Assembly (NCBI GenBank): GCA_964538505.1
Contig: CAZIDY010000006.1
Location: forward strand, 68,775 to 132,774
Direction: 5' to 3'
From: Zeimonas sp964538505
GTDB lineage: Bacteria > Pseudomonadota > Gammaproteobacteria > Burkholderiales > Burkholderiaceae_E
Length of the DNA stretch: 64,000 nt
A program made the translations under genes and the position numbers. How positions within the stretch are numbered: position 1 is the stretch's first letter; every line of letters begins with the position of its first letter. The notes under the pieces were generated by a model, which saw only the letters and a program-made list of their open reading frames with translations, did not search any database and was not told where the DNA came from. Positions 17,099 through 25,667 of the stretch are shown here, piece after piece.

Positions 17099-18592
17099 TC
17101 AGAGCGACTTCAGGTACTCCACCAGGTCGGCGCGCTGCGCGTCGGTCAACCGGAGGTCGAGCTCGACCGGATCGTTGTAACGGTTGACCGCGCAGGCGAG
17201 ATCCTGTCGCACCCGATCGGTCGAGCCGGCGAGGCTGCCGATGTCGGATCCATCCATGCATCGGCCGGTCGCAGGATCCCATGCACCGGAGCCGTCATGG
17301 AAATAAGGCGGGTGCTGCCAGATGCCCTTGAGCGGCGTGGCGCGCCACTGCTTCGTCGCCGAGAAGTCGATGTAGTTCGCGTCGAGCGCAACACTGGCGC
17401 CGGGCGGATGCAGGCCGAAGGTGTCCACATCGGTGAAGGACGGCCCGCTGTGGCAGCTCGAGCATGTGGCCTGACCCTCGAAGACGGTCTTGCCGCGCGC
17501 GACTGCATTGGCGTCGAGGTCGGACGCAACGCCCCATTTCGCTGCGTCCGTTACCAGCGCAGGTGCCGCGATCGACCATTGGTAGGCTTCGAGTTGCGGC
17601 AGGATCGGAGTGATGAGGTCGTCTCCCACGCGATGATCCACGTTGAGCGGTTGGCCGTTGATGATGAGCCGTTCGTCGAAGAAGGTGCCGTGCCCGTGCA
17701 TCTGCGCGACCCCGACGTAGCGGTTCCAGTACGCCACCGGGCCCGCCGGTTCGTGCGCGGTGTCGCCGTCGCCCGTGAAGATCGCCTTGCTCAACCCGAC
17801 CAGACCGAAAGCAGGCGGTATGACCACCGGGATTCCGCCGGCCGCCTTGTAAGCCGCGATGTTTGCGTCGATGTCGGGGCCGACGGCAGGATTGCTGCCC
17901 GGATCGGTGTTCACGTTCAGGCGCGGATCGTAAAAACCGGGCCCGAACAGCGTCGCCCAGGAAGCGTATTCGGCCTTCTGCCCCGGCGTGAGCGCCGGAG
18001 ACAACGAAATAATCGTCCCGGGTTGCAGGTCGCGGTTCGGCCAACCGTCCAGACGGTTGCCGACAACCCCCGCGAGATCGATCGGGGCGCCCGCCGGATC
18101 GGGTGCGGTAATCGGCAGATCCCTCGATACCGTTGAATGGCATAACGCGCAGGTGATTCCGACGCGATCCAGGTGCAGCCTGCCGTCGGCCCCCTGGCTT
18201 ACCTGCCCCTTGATGCCGACGACGGCGTCGAGACTGAGCAACGCCAGCGTCGTTTGCGGATCGTCGAGCGGAATCGTGCCGTCGGTGACCCCCTGGACAA
18301 TCTCGGGCGGGAGTGCGGCGGCGTCGATCTTGAGACCGACCGATGCAGCGGTGAGCGGATCCACGGCCGACTCGATCACCGTGTGCATCTGCAAGGTGTC
18401 GGTCCAGAAGGTTTCGTCGCCGAAAGTATCGAAGCGGAAGGTCTGTTGACCCGCGGTCACGAGTTGCGGATCGAGCGGCAGTTGCGGCACCTGGCTGACC
18501 GGGTCGCTGTCGGAACCGCCGCAACCGGCAAGGCTCACGCCGAGCACGACGGCCGCCACCGGCGCCCATGGGTTGTGCATGGAAGTGCTCAT
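17099..18592 (-). CDS. Di-heme cytochrome c lipoprotein, peroxidase-like
   Basis: A 497-residue exported protein. The start MSTSMHNPW is followed by a lipoprotein signal ending LAGC (Cys24) and a Gly/Ser/Asp linker. Two c-type heme sites are present: CALCH in the middle and CSSCH in the last third. The C-terminal domain (GKTVFEGQATCSSCH, FHDGSG, LVEYLKSL) looks like the cytochrome c peroxidase/MauG-type heme domain, including a late DLRLTDAQRADLVEYL helix. Probably a periplasmic electron-transfer or oxidase protein on a membrane anchor. A GAGG site upstream of ATG 18592 supports this start over longer frames. Confidence 0.82.
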   Translation of the reverse strand: MSTSMHNPWAPVAAVVLGVSLAGCGGSDSDPVSQVPQLPLDPQLVTAGQQTFRFDTFGDETFWTDTLQMHTVIESAVDPLTAASVGLKIDAAALPPEIVQGVTDGTIPLDDPQTTLALLSLDAVVGIKGQVSQGADGRLHLDRVGITCALCHSTVSRDLPITAPDPAGAPIDLAGVVGNRLDGWPNRDLQPGTIISLSPALTPGQKAEYASWATLFGPGFYDPRLNVNTDPGSNPAVGPDIDANIAAYKAAGGIPVVIPPAFGLVGLSKAIFTGDGDTAHEPAGPVAYWNRYVGVAQMHGHGTFFDERLIINGQPLNVDHRVGDDLITPILPQLEAYQWSIAAPALVTDAAKWGVASDLDANAVARGKTVFEGQATCSSCHSGPSFTDVDTFGLHPPGASVALDANYIDFSATKQWRATPLKGIWQHPPYFHDGSGAWDPATGRCMDGSDIGSLAGSTDRVRQDLACAVNRYNDPVELDLRLTDAQRADLVEYLKSL

Positions 18593-18786
18593 CGCGATTC
18601 CTCTGACGTTCGTATCCGCATACCGAATTCGATGCGCGAACATCGGGCGACGTTCCGAGTGCGCCGACGCATCCGACTGCGAACTCGCGGCCATTCCGGA
18701 AACCCTCGTGACCGAACACTGATCGACGAGCCCTCGGGCGGCTGACTGACACACTACGGGTTTACCCGAACCCACGGAGCCGCCCC

Positions 18787-19320
18787 ATGAGATTCGCCAC
18801 CCTTTCACTCGCCGTCGTGACCTGCACTTTCACCGCCGGCTGCTCGTACATGCCGTGGAGCGATGCGACGCGTGCAAATGCCAGGGCGAACGTCGCGCCG
18901 ACGCAGGGCCACACCGCCAAGGGTGTCGTCGACTTCCAGCAGCGGGGAGACGACGTGCACGTCACCGCCGCGTTCACCGGCCTGTCGCCGGGCCCGCACG
19001 GCTTCCACATCCACGAGCGGGGCGACTGCGGCGCGCCCGATGCAACGAGCGCAGGCGGGCATTTCAACCCGACCGGAAAGTCGCACGGCGATCCGATGCA
19101 GACCGGCGAGCACCATCTCGGCGACCTGCCGATGCTGCAGGCGGACGCCAGCGGAAATGCGCGGCTGAACGCGACGATCCGCGGCGGCTCGCTGCTCGGC
19201 GGCGCGACCAACCTGGTCGGCCGCTCGGTCGTCGTGCACGCGCAGCGCGACGACTTCCGCTCGCAGCCGGCCGGCGACTCCGGTGCACGCATCGCCTGTG
19301 GTGTGATCGCGTCGAAGTGA
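18787..19320 (+). CDS. sodC: Periplasmic Cu/Zn superoxide dismutase (lipoprotein)
   Basis: A 177-residue SodC. A lipoprotein signal ends in TAGC (Cys19). Copper and zinc ligands are all visible: GFHIHERGDC, GGHFNPTGKSHG, GEHHLGDLPML, and the last copper His in SVVVHAQRDDF. The disulfide Cys pair (DCGAPDA and IACGVIASK) and the final catalytic Arg region (DSGARIACG) are intact, so the enzyme should be active. It is divergent from the cytochrome lipoprotein gene, with about 195 bases between them. Confidence 0.95.
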   Translation: MRFATLSLAVVTCTFTAGCSYMPWSDATRANARANVAPTQGHTAKGVVDFQQRGDDVHVTAAFTGLSPGPHGFHIHERGDCGAPDATSAGGHFNPTGKSHGDPMQTGEHHLGDLPMLQADASGNARLNATIRGGSLLGGATNLVGRSVVVHAQRDDFRSQPAGDSGARIACGVIASK

Positions 19321-19361
19321 CCATTCCTTGCGCGGACACGGCCTCCCGTGCACATCGGCGA

Positions 19362-19389
19362 TTGACTTGAGGTCCGGGCCGACTACAGT
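19362..19389 (+). promoter_or_regulatory. Sigma-70 promoter before the 19437 gene
   Basis: TTGACT (19362-19367), a 16-base spacer and TACAGT (19384-19389) make a good promoter. It is followed 40 bases later by an AGGAGGAG ribosome site and the ATG at 19437. It probably drives that gene and the overlapping bactofilin-like gene. Confidence 0.65.
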
Positions 19390-19436
19390 GGCAGATCGAT
19401 GGGCCGGCGCGACCGCGCCGTGCAGGAGGAGCAACC

Positions 19437-19724
19437 ATGAGCTTCCGGCTCGAAGGCGACGGCGTCAGTCTGCAGGTTCGGATCGAAAACGAATCGCGCA
19501 CTGGCGAACAGGTACTCGAAGCGGTTCACGCGTGCAGGTCGATGAGCTGGTGGTCCTGCCCGTCGGGCGAATGCTCGAAGGTCGGCCACTGCGAAGCGCA
19601 GCGCGAAGGCGAGGTCGTCATCCTGCGGATGACGCCGCGCGCCGGCGAAACGCTTTCGCCAACCGGTGTAGCGGAGTGCCTGCAATACGTGCTCGGGCCC
19701 GCGGCGCAGGAAGCGGCGCACTGA
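19437..19724 (+). CDS. Small Cys-containing hypothetical protein
   Basis: A 95-residue soluble protein that I do not recognise. It has a strong AGGAGG site and a good promoter upstream, so it is probably real. Notable are four Cys: one in AVHACRSM and three in SWWSCPSGECSKVGHC, the latter spaced like a small metal- or redox-active site. There is no signal peptide. Its 3' end overlaps the likely start of the next gene by 49 bases in another frame, so the two are probably coupled. Confidence 0.65.
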   Translation: MSFRLEGDGVSLQVRIENESRTGEQVLEAVHACRSMSWWSCPSGECSKVGHCEAQREGEVVILRMTPRAGETLSPTGVAECLQYVLGPAAQEAAH

Positions 19725-20866
19725 GCGTCTTCGCCGCTCGCGCCGGCCGGTTGCTCACCGGCCTGCTGCTCGCCACCGTTGCATCGCTCGCGCTCGCGCA
19801 GTCACCCCCGGCTGCCGGTGACGCAGGCACGGTCGGCTCCGATCGCTTCGTCGCCGGAGCCAGCGTCAGCGAACGCGCACCGATCGGCGGCGACCTGCTC
19901 GCGGCCGGCGGCAGCGTCGACGTATATGCGGCGGTCGACGGCGACGCGGTCGTCGCAGGCGGCACCGTCCGGCTCGATTCCGCCGTCACGCAGTCGGTCT
20001 ACGCGGCCGGCGGTCGCGTGACCGTGCTCGGTAGCGTGGGGCACAACGCGCGGCTGGCCGGTGGCCAGATCCAGCTCGAACCGTCGGCGCAGATCGCCGG
20101 AAACCTCACGGTCACCGGCGGTCAGATCGAGCTGCGCGGCACGATCGACGGATCGGTCGGCGCAGCCGGCGCCGACGTGCTCATCGACGCGAAGATCGGC
20201 GGCGACGTCGAGATCGCGGCACGCAGCCTCGCCCTCGGGCCGAACGCACGCATCGACGGCAACCTGCGCTATCGCAGCGGCGACGTGCTGCAGCGCGACC
20301 CGGCCGCGCAGGTGTCGGGCACGGTAACCCGGCTCGGTGCCGACTCGGCCGGGCTCGTCGCCGACGCCGACGACGGCGAATCGATCGGCTGGATCGGCAC
20401 CGGCCTGCTGGTGCTGTGGACGATCGGTCTCACGCTGCTCGCGGCGATCGCCGTCGCGCTGCTGCCGCGCGCAACCGCGTCGCTCTCGCGCGCGCTGCAC
20501 CAGCAACCGGGCTGGGGGCTGCTGCTCGGCTTCTTCGTGCTCGTGTGCACGCCGATCGGCGTCCTGATGGCCTTCGTCACGGTGATCGGCATCCCGCTCG
20601 GCATTCTGCTGCTGCTGATCTACCTGATGCTGATGCCCGTTGCGTGGATCGCCACCGCCATCGGAATCGGCGACTGGTTTGTCGCGCGGCTGCCGTCGGC
20701 ACAACCCGATCGGGTCGCGCCGCGGGTCGTCGCAGCTGCGCTGGCCGTCGTCCTGCTCGCCTTCCTGACGCAGGTTCCGTGGGTGGGCGAATGGATCGCG
20801 ATCGTCGTACTGATGGCGGGGCTCGGCGCGCTGGCGCTGCAGCTGCAACGGCTCGTGCCGCGCTGA
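19676..20866 (+). CDS. Bactofilin-like (polymer-forming) membrane protein
   Basis: About 396 residues from GTG 19676. A signal-like segment (LLTGLLLATVASLALAQ) leads to a right-handed beta-helix of short repeats such as GGDLLAAGGSVDVYAAVDGDAVVAGG and GGQIQLEPSAQIAGNLTV, as in bactofilins. A C-terminal half follows with at least four membrane segments (IGWIGTGLLVLWTIGLTLL and on). Proteins of this layout are annotated as polymer-forming cytoskeletal or DUF8173; they may organise an envelope scaffold. No ATG fits the signal peptide; GTG 19676 lies inside the upstream gene, and TTG 19751 is the other candidate. Confidence 0.75.
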   Translation: MPAIRARARGAGSGALSVFAARAGRLLTGLLLATVASLALAQSPPAAGDAGTVGSDRFVAGASVSERAPIGGDLLAAGGSVDVYAAVDGDAVVAGGTVRLDSAVTQSVYAAGGRVTVLGSVGHNARLAGGQIQLEPSAQIAGNLTVTGGQIELRGTIDGSVGAAGADVLIDAKIGGDVEIAARSLALGPNARIDGNLRYRSGDVLQRDPAAQVSGTVTRLGADSAGLVADADDGESIGWIGTGLLVLWTIGLTLLAAIAVALLPRATASLSRALHQQPGWGLLLGFFVLVCTPIGVLMAFVTVIGIPLGILLLLIYLMLMPVAWIATAIGIGDWFVARLPSAQPDRVAPRVVAAALAVVLLAFLTQVPWVGEWIAIVVLMAGLGALALQLQRLVPR

Positions 20867-21057
20867 CGGCTGTCGCGCAGCGCTCCTTGCGCAACCACCA
20901 GACGGGCAGGGTCAGCATCGACACCCCGCCCCGCAGCGCGCCCACGCTTGACGCCCCGGCGTCCGACGGCCACGATCATCGACGATGACGGCCCGGCCAC
21001 CGGCCGTCCTGTCGCCGGCACCCGTCTCGACCCCCCGAACCGAACAGGAGCGCGAAC

Positions 21058-21570
21058 ATGCCAAAGCCGTTGCCCAGCGGAGCCGACCTGCAGAAGCTGC
21101 AGAGCGACACGATCGAATTCACCGGCGCGGCAGCCGCCAAGACGATGGAGGGCTTTCGCCGGCTGGCGGAGCTGAACATGCAGACCGCGCGCGCGTCGCT
21201 CGAGCAGTCGAGCGAGCAGATCCGCGCGTTGCTCGAGGCGCGTGACACCGAGACGCTGACCGAACTCGTAACCAGCTTCGCGAAGCTTCCGCCCGAGAAG
21301 TTCACGGCCTACGCGAACGCCGTCTACGCGATCGCGCAGGAAACCGGCGTGAACATCGGTTCGCTCGTCGAGCAGCAGATCGCTCGCAGCAACGAGCAGC
21401 TGGCCGAGACGGTCGCAACGCTCGCGCAAGGCGCGCCCGGGGGCACCGGCGGCGCCTTCGACTTCATCACGAAGTCGATGGATGCGGCGCGTACTGCCTA
21501 CGATCAGATGCAGACGGCGGCGGCGAGCTTCGCGGGTCCCGCGGGCGGTAAACGCCGGGGCAGCGGCTGA
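21058..21570 (+). CDS. Phasin family protein (PHA granule-associated)
   Basis: A 170-residue, mostly helical amphipathic protein with the Phasin_2 pattern: FRRLAELNMQTARASLEQSSEQIRALLEARDTETLTELVTSFAKLPPEKFTAYANAVY. It coats polyhydroxyalkanoate granules and implies that the organism stores PHA. The C-terminus is Gly/Lys/Arg-rich. A short AGGAGCG site precedes the ATG. The 190 bases upstream hold no gene that I can see. No phaC lies in the window. Confidence 0.9.
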   Translation: MPKPLPSGADLQKLQSDTIEFTGAAAAKTMEGFRRLAELNMQTARASLEQSSEQIRALLEARDTETLTELVTSFAKLPPEKFTAYANAVYAIAQETGVNIGSLVEQQIARSNEQLAETVATLAQGAPGGTGGAFDFITKSMDAARTAYDQMQTAAASFAGPAGGKRRGSG

Positions 21571-21651
21571 CCGCGGTCGGCATACGAGCGCCAGGGCGAC
21601 GAAAACGCGGATCCTCGTCGCCTGGCGCTGCCGATCAAGCGAGCACTCCTG

Positions 21652-22629
21652 ATGCGTGCAGCCTGGTACGAACGCAATGGCGACGCGAAAGACGTCCTGA
21701 TCGTCGGCGAGCGGCCCGATCCCACTCCCGCAGCAGGCGAAGTACGCGTGCGCGTCCACGTCTCCGCGGTCAACCCCTCCGACGTGAAGAGCCGCGCGCG
21801 TCGCCCGCTGGCCTTCCCGTCGATCATCCCGCACAGCGACGGAGCCGGCGTGATCGATGCCGTCGGCGTCGGCGTGCCGCCCGAGCGCATGGGAGAACGC
21901 GTCTGGCTCTGGAACGGCCAGTGGCAACGCGCCTGCGGCACCGCGGCCGAACGGATCTGCCTGCCCTCCTCGCAGGCGGTCCGGCTGCCCCACGAAGCCG
22001 ATCCCGACGACGGTGCCTGCATCGGCATACCGGTGCTCACCGCCCTGCAGGCACTACGCCTCGCCGGCGATGTCTCCGGCCGCACGATCCTCGTCATCGG
22101 CAGCGGCAGCGTCGTCGGAAACTACGTGACGCAGATCGCAACGCAGCGTGGTGCACAGGTCATCGGCACCGCCGGTTCGCCCGAGCGCGCGGACCACGCG
22201 CGTGCCGCAGGCGCATCGCATGTCATCGACTACCGCACCGACCCGGTCGCCGAGCGCGTGCGCGAATGCACCGACGGCCGGGGCGTCGACACGGTGATCG
22301 ACATGGATTTCCAGTCGACCGCCCGGCTCGTCGGCCAGGGCGTGCTGCGGCCCCACGGTTGGCTCGTCAGCTACGGCTCGAACCAGACGACGGAGATCCC
22401 GATCGACTTCCGCGCGATGCTGTGGGACTCGCTGACGATCGCCTGCTTCCTCATCTACGACCTGTCGCCCGAAGACCGTGCTGTGGTCGTCGCCGAGGCG
22501 AACGATCTGCTGCAGCGCCGTGCGTTGACGCACCGGACGGCGGCTTCCTTCTCCCTCGACGACGTGGCGTCGGCGCACGAGGCCGTCGAAAAGGGTCGAC
22601 GCCTCGGCGTCGTGCTCGTGCGCCCCTGA
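21652..22629 (+). CDS. Zinc-independent MDR oxidoreductase (NADPH:quinone reductase-like)
   Basis: A 325-residue medium-chain reductase of the quinone oxidoreductase branch. The N-terminal GroES-like part has VNPSDVKSR and PHSDGAGVIDAVG; the Rossmann fold has ILVIGSGSVVGNYVTQIATQRGAQVIGTAGS. Catalytic zinc ligands of alcohol dehydrogenases are missing, as usual in this branch. The gene stands between the phasin gene and the IclR regulator (convergent with the latter), and its substrate is not indicated by context. Confidence 0.87.
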   Translation: MRAAWYERNGDAKDVLIVGERPDPTPAAGEVRVRVHVSAVNPSDVKSRARRPLAFPSIIPHSDGAGVIDAVGVGVPPERMGERVWLWNGQWQRACGTAAERICLPSSQAVRLPHEADPDDGACIGIPVLTALQALRLAGDVSGRTILVIGSGSVVGNYVTQIATQRGAQVIGTAGSPERADHARAAGASHVIDYRTDPVAERVRECTDGRGVDTVIDMDFQSTARLVGQGVLRPHGWLVSYGSNQTTEIPIDFRAMLWDSLTIACFLIYDLSPEDRAVVVAEANDLLQRRALTHRTAASFSLDDVASAHEAVEKGRRLGVVLVRP

Positions 22630-22662
22630 ACCGCCGCCTTCAGGCGATCGACACCGCGCAAT

Positions 22663-23472
22663 TCAGGCGGACTCGAGCTTCTGCGAAATTTCGCGTGCCG
22701 CCTGCGTGACCGGCCGCATGCACGTCCGGACGATCTGCTGCAGCGTGGCGACCTTGTCGATCCAGGTGAGGTTCAGCACGGCGATCACTTCCTCACCCGC
22801 CCAGATCGGCACCGCGATCGAATCGCGACGGTCGTCGAACTCGCGACGCGTCTTCTCGAAGTGTCCGCCGAAATCGGGAGCTCGCGTTCCGTAGCCGAGC
22901 CGTCTCGTTTCCTCGAGGATCTTTTGCACTGCAGCGGGCTTGCGCGCCAGGTAGTTGCCGGGTTCCGCACTGGCGGCGAGCCGCTGCAGGATGGCCTGGC
23001 GTTCGTCCTCGCCGCAGAACGCGAGGTAGGCGCGACCGGTCGCCGATCGCAGCATGTTGATGCGAAAGCCGATCGGCCCCAGCGCGAGATGCGAGAAGTA
23101 CGAGCGCGGGCGGTTCGTCTCGATCACCTCCATGTGCATCAGGCGCGGCACCGCGAGGATGGAGGGCCAGTTCACCTTCCGGCACAGACGCTCGAGGATC
23201 GGCGCGGACACCTCGACGAGAAAACCCTCGTCGTGCATCTGCGGCGAACGCGGCAGGTAAGTGTGGCTCGCCATGAAGGCGCCGTCCGCGAGGCGTTGCC
23301 AGATGAGCCCGCGTCCCTCCAGTGTCCGCAGCACGCGCGTCAGCGTCGCCTTCGGCAAGCCCGTCGCGATATAGAGATCGTGCAGGCTCGCCGTGCGCGC
23401 CTTCTGCAGGTAGCCGAGCACCTCGAGTCCGCGGTCGAGCGCGCGGATGGTTTTCACCTGGTAATCCCGCAT
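22663..23472 (-). CDS. IclR-family transcriptional regulator
   Basis: A 269-residue regulator. The N-terminal winged helix is IRALDRGLEVLGYLQKARTASLHDLYIATGLPKATLTRVLRTLEGRGLI. The effector domain follows, with FGGHFEKTRREFDDRRDSIAVPIWAGEEVIAVLNLTW typical of the IclR ligand pocket. The start ATG 23472 was chosen because IclR proteins begin about ten residues before the helix-turn-helix; longer upstream frames add an unrelated Arg/Cys-rich stretch. It is divergent from the biotin-carboxylase operon, and its own leader holds palindromic operator-like sites. Probably the local regulator of the 23.7-33.9 kb catabolic genes. Confidence 0.92.
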   Translation of the reverse strand: MRDYQVKTIRALDRGLEVLGYLQKARTASLHDLYIATGLPKATLTRVLRTLEGRGLIWQRLADGAFMASHTYLPRSPQMHDEGFLVEVSAPILERLCRKVNWPSILAVPRLMHMEVIETNRPRSYFSHLALGPIGFRINMLRSATGRAYLAFCGEDERQAILQRLAASAEPGNYLARKPAAVQKILEETRRLGYGTRAPDFGGHFEKTRREFDDRRDSIAVPIWAGEEVIAVLNLTWIDKVATLQQIVRTCMRPVTQAAREISQKLESA

Positions 23473-23499
23473 CGGACTTTTCACCTGGAGAAAACAGGT
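23451..23499. promoter_or_regulatory. Putative IclR operator region
   Basis: At 23478-23494 lies TTTTC-ACCTGGA-GAAAA, a 5-bp inverted repeat with a 7-base centre. It is nested with a second palindrome, ACCTG-N7-CAGGT (23483-23499). A direct copy of TTTTCACCTG occurs 27 bases away at 23451-23460, within the first codons of the regulator. The same motif recurs before the GMC operon at 31268. Site assignment is inferred from repetition and position. Confidence 0.6.
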
Positions 23500-23730
23500 C
23501 ACGCAACGGTAGCCCCTCCGCTTCGGCGAGGCAATACTTCGTCCAACAAAAGAAGAAGAACAACGCTGGAGTCGAGCGTGACATCGAGACGCATCGCCGC
23601 CTGAGACGCAGCCGCGCACCGCACGGAGCGCAGCAACGCTTTCGTCGGCGCGCTCGTTGCACGGGCTTTCTTTTCCGAACGGGACGCGCACCTCGCGGGT
23701 GCGCCGGCCACTGCATTTCGAAAGAGATCC

Positions 23731-24249
23731 ATGAGCATTTCACACGACGACGTCGAGCACATCATCCGTCTCCTCGACGCTTCGCAGTTCGACGAACTGC
23801 ACCTCGAGCTCGAAGGGCTCAAGCTCGACCTGCGCCGGCGCGACGGTGCGACGACGGGCACTCGCGTCGCAAGCTCCGCCGCGGCTCCCGTGGCTGCATC
23901 GGGCGTCGCGCACGGCACAACCAAGGCCGATGTTTCGGCAGCCACCCCAGTGACCGCCGCCACGAGCGGGGGAGCGGCCGCGTCGCCGGCATCGTCGCCT
24001 GCCGACGGCTTCGTCGAAGTCAAGGCTCCGATGCTCGGCACCTTCTTCCGCGCACCGAAGCCCGGTGCCGCGCCCTTCGTCACCGTGGGCAGCCGCGTCG
24101 AGCCGGACACGGTGATCGGCATCGTCGAAGTGATGAAGCTGATGAACTCGGTCGCGGCCGGTGTCGCCGGCGAGGTCGTCGAGGTGGTCGCCCCCGACGC
24201 GCAGCTGGTCGAATACGACCAGGTGCTGATCCGCGTGCGGCCCGACTGA
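23731..24249 (+). CDS. Biotin carboxyl carrier protein (AccB-like)
   Basis: A 172-residue carrier. The N-terminal region (DDVEHIIRLLDASQFDELHLELEGLKLDLRRR) is the AccB-type docking segment, followed by an Ala/Thr/Ser-rich linker. The biotinyl domain has APMLGTFFRAPKPGAAPFV and the modified Lys in IVEVMKLMNSV (Lys136). It heads the operon, 12 bases before the carboxylase gene. As the partner carboxyltransferase is a pyruvate-carboxylase type, this is probably not the carrier of the fatty-acid acetyl-CoA carboxylase. Confidence 0.92.
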   Translation: MSISHDDVEHIIRLLDASQFDELHLELEGLKLDLRRRDGATTGTRVASSAAAPVAASGVAHGTTKADVSAATPVTAATSGGAAASPASSPADGFVEVKAPMLGTFFRAPKPGAAPFVTVGSRVEPDTVIGIVEVMKLMNSVAAGVAGEVVEVVAPDAQLVEYDQVLIRVRPD

Positions 24250-24260
24250 AGGCTGCGGCG

Positions 24261-25667
24261 ATGACCGAAACGACTTCCGGCACCCGGACGCCCACGCACA
24301 TTCGCCGCGTGCTCGTCGCCAATCGCGGCGAGATCGCAGTGCGCGTGATCCGCACGCTGAAGCGCCTGGGCATCGAGTCGGTGCTCGCGGTCTCGAGCGC
24401 CGACCGCGACAGCCTCGGCGCGCGCCTGGCCGACCGTGCGGTGTGCATCGGTCCGGCGCGCTCGGCCGACAGCTACCTGAAGATCGGCACGATGGTCACT
24501 GCCGCGCTGGGCACTGGCTGCCAGGCGGTGCATCCGGGCTACGGCTTCCTGTCCGAGCGCCCCGAGTTCGCCGCGGCCTGCGAGGAGAACGAGCTGATCT
24601 TCATCGGCCCCACCGCGGAGCAGATCGAACGCGTCGGCAACAAGCTCGAGGCACGGCGCATCGCCGAGCAGGCGCAGGTGCCGACGACGCCGGGCGGCCC
24701 GGTGGCCTCGGTCGACGAGGCATTGCGACTCGCCGACCAGGTGGGTTACCCGGTGCTGATCAAGGCCGTCGCCGGCGGCGGCGGGCGCGGCATGAAGCGC
24801 GCCGATACGCCGGCGGAGCTCGCTTCGCTGTTCGCGATGGCGAGCGCCGAGGCGCTGGCGGCCTTCGGCGACGATCGCGTCTACATCGAGTGCTTCGTGA
24901 CGAAGGGCCGCCACGTCGAGGTGCAGATCCTCGGCGACGGCGAGCACGTGATCCACCTCGGCGATCGCGACTGCTCGGTGCAGCGCCGCTACCAGAAGCT
25001 GATCGAAGAGGCCCCCGCCCCGAACCTGAGCGAACGCATGCGCCAGGAGCTGCACGCCAGCGCCGTGCGCTTCGGGCAGCACATCGGCTACCGCAGCCTC
25101 GGCACGGTCGAGTTCCTCGTCGATGTCGAGCGACAGAAGTTCTACTTCCTCGAGATGAACGCGCGCATCCAGGTCGAGCATCCGGTGACCGAGATGATCA
25201 CCGGCCTCGACCTCGTCGCCGAGCAGATCCGTGTTGCGCAGGGGCACGAGCTGTCGATCGAGCAGGCCGACGTCCGGTCGGACGGGCATGCCGTCGAGTG
25301 CCGCATCAATGCGGAGGATCCGGCGCGCGAGTTCCAGCCGTCGCCAGGCCGCATCGGCGAAGCGCACTTTCCGCAGCACGACGGCGTACGGGTCGATACG
25401 CATATCGAGGCCGGCGCGATGATCCCGCCGTACTACGACTCGATGATCGCCAAGCTGATCGCGCACGGACCGACGCGCGCAGACGCGCTGCGCCGGCTCG
25501 ACGGTGCGCTCGCCGAGCTGCGCCTGACCGGCATCGCGACCAACCAGGCGCTGCATCGCGAAGTGCTGGTCACCCCCGAATTCACCGAAGGCGGCATCGA
25601 CACCGGCTTCCTCGGCCGCTGGCTGGCCGAGCGCCCGACGAAAGCCGCGGCAGGAAACATCGCATGA
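24261..25667 (+). CDS. Biotin carboxylase subunit
   Basis: A 468-residue ATP-grasp enzyme with the full AccC layout: RRVLVANRGEIAVRVIRTLKRLG at the start, HPGYGFLSE, the glycine loop VAGGGGRGMK, EVQILGDG, GDRDCSVQRRYQKLIEEAPAP, and FYFLEMNARIQVEHPVTE with the catalytic Glu, Asn and Arg. It carboxylates the biotin of the carrier encoded just upstream. The stop overlaps the ATG of the carboxyltransferase gene (ATGA). Length is normal for a stand-alone biotin carboxylase. Confidence 0.95.
   Translation: MTETTSGTRTPTHIRRVLVANRGEIAVRVIRTLKRLGIESVLAVSSADRDSLGARLADRAVCIGPARSADSYLKIGTMVTAALGTGCQAVHPGYGFLSERPEFAAACEENELIFIGPTAEQIERVGNKLEARRIAEQAQVPTTPGGPVASVDEALRLADQVGYPVLIKAVAGGGGRGMKRADTPAELASLFAMASAEALAAFGDDRVYIECFVTKGRHVEVQILGDGEHVIHLGDRDCSVQRRYQKLIEEAPAPNLSERMRQELHASAVRFGQHIGYRSLGTVEFLVDVERQKFYFLEMNARIQVEHPVTEMITGLDLVAEQIRVAQGHELSIEQADVRSDGHAVECRINAEDPAREFQPSPGRIGEAHFPQHDGVRVDTHIEAGAMIPPYYDSMIAKLIAHGPTRADALRRLDGALAELRLTGIATNQALHREVLVTPEFTEGGIDTGFLGRWLAERPTKAAAGNIA

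Noticed and set aside
23731..25667. Housekeeping acetyl-CoA carboxylase accBC
   Set aside because: The pair overlaps a pyruvate-type carboxyltransferase and a ligase operon under an IclR regulator, which is unlike the usual accBC locus.
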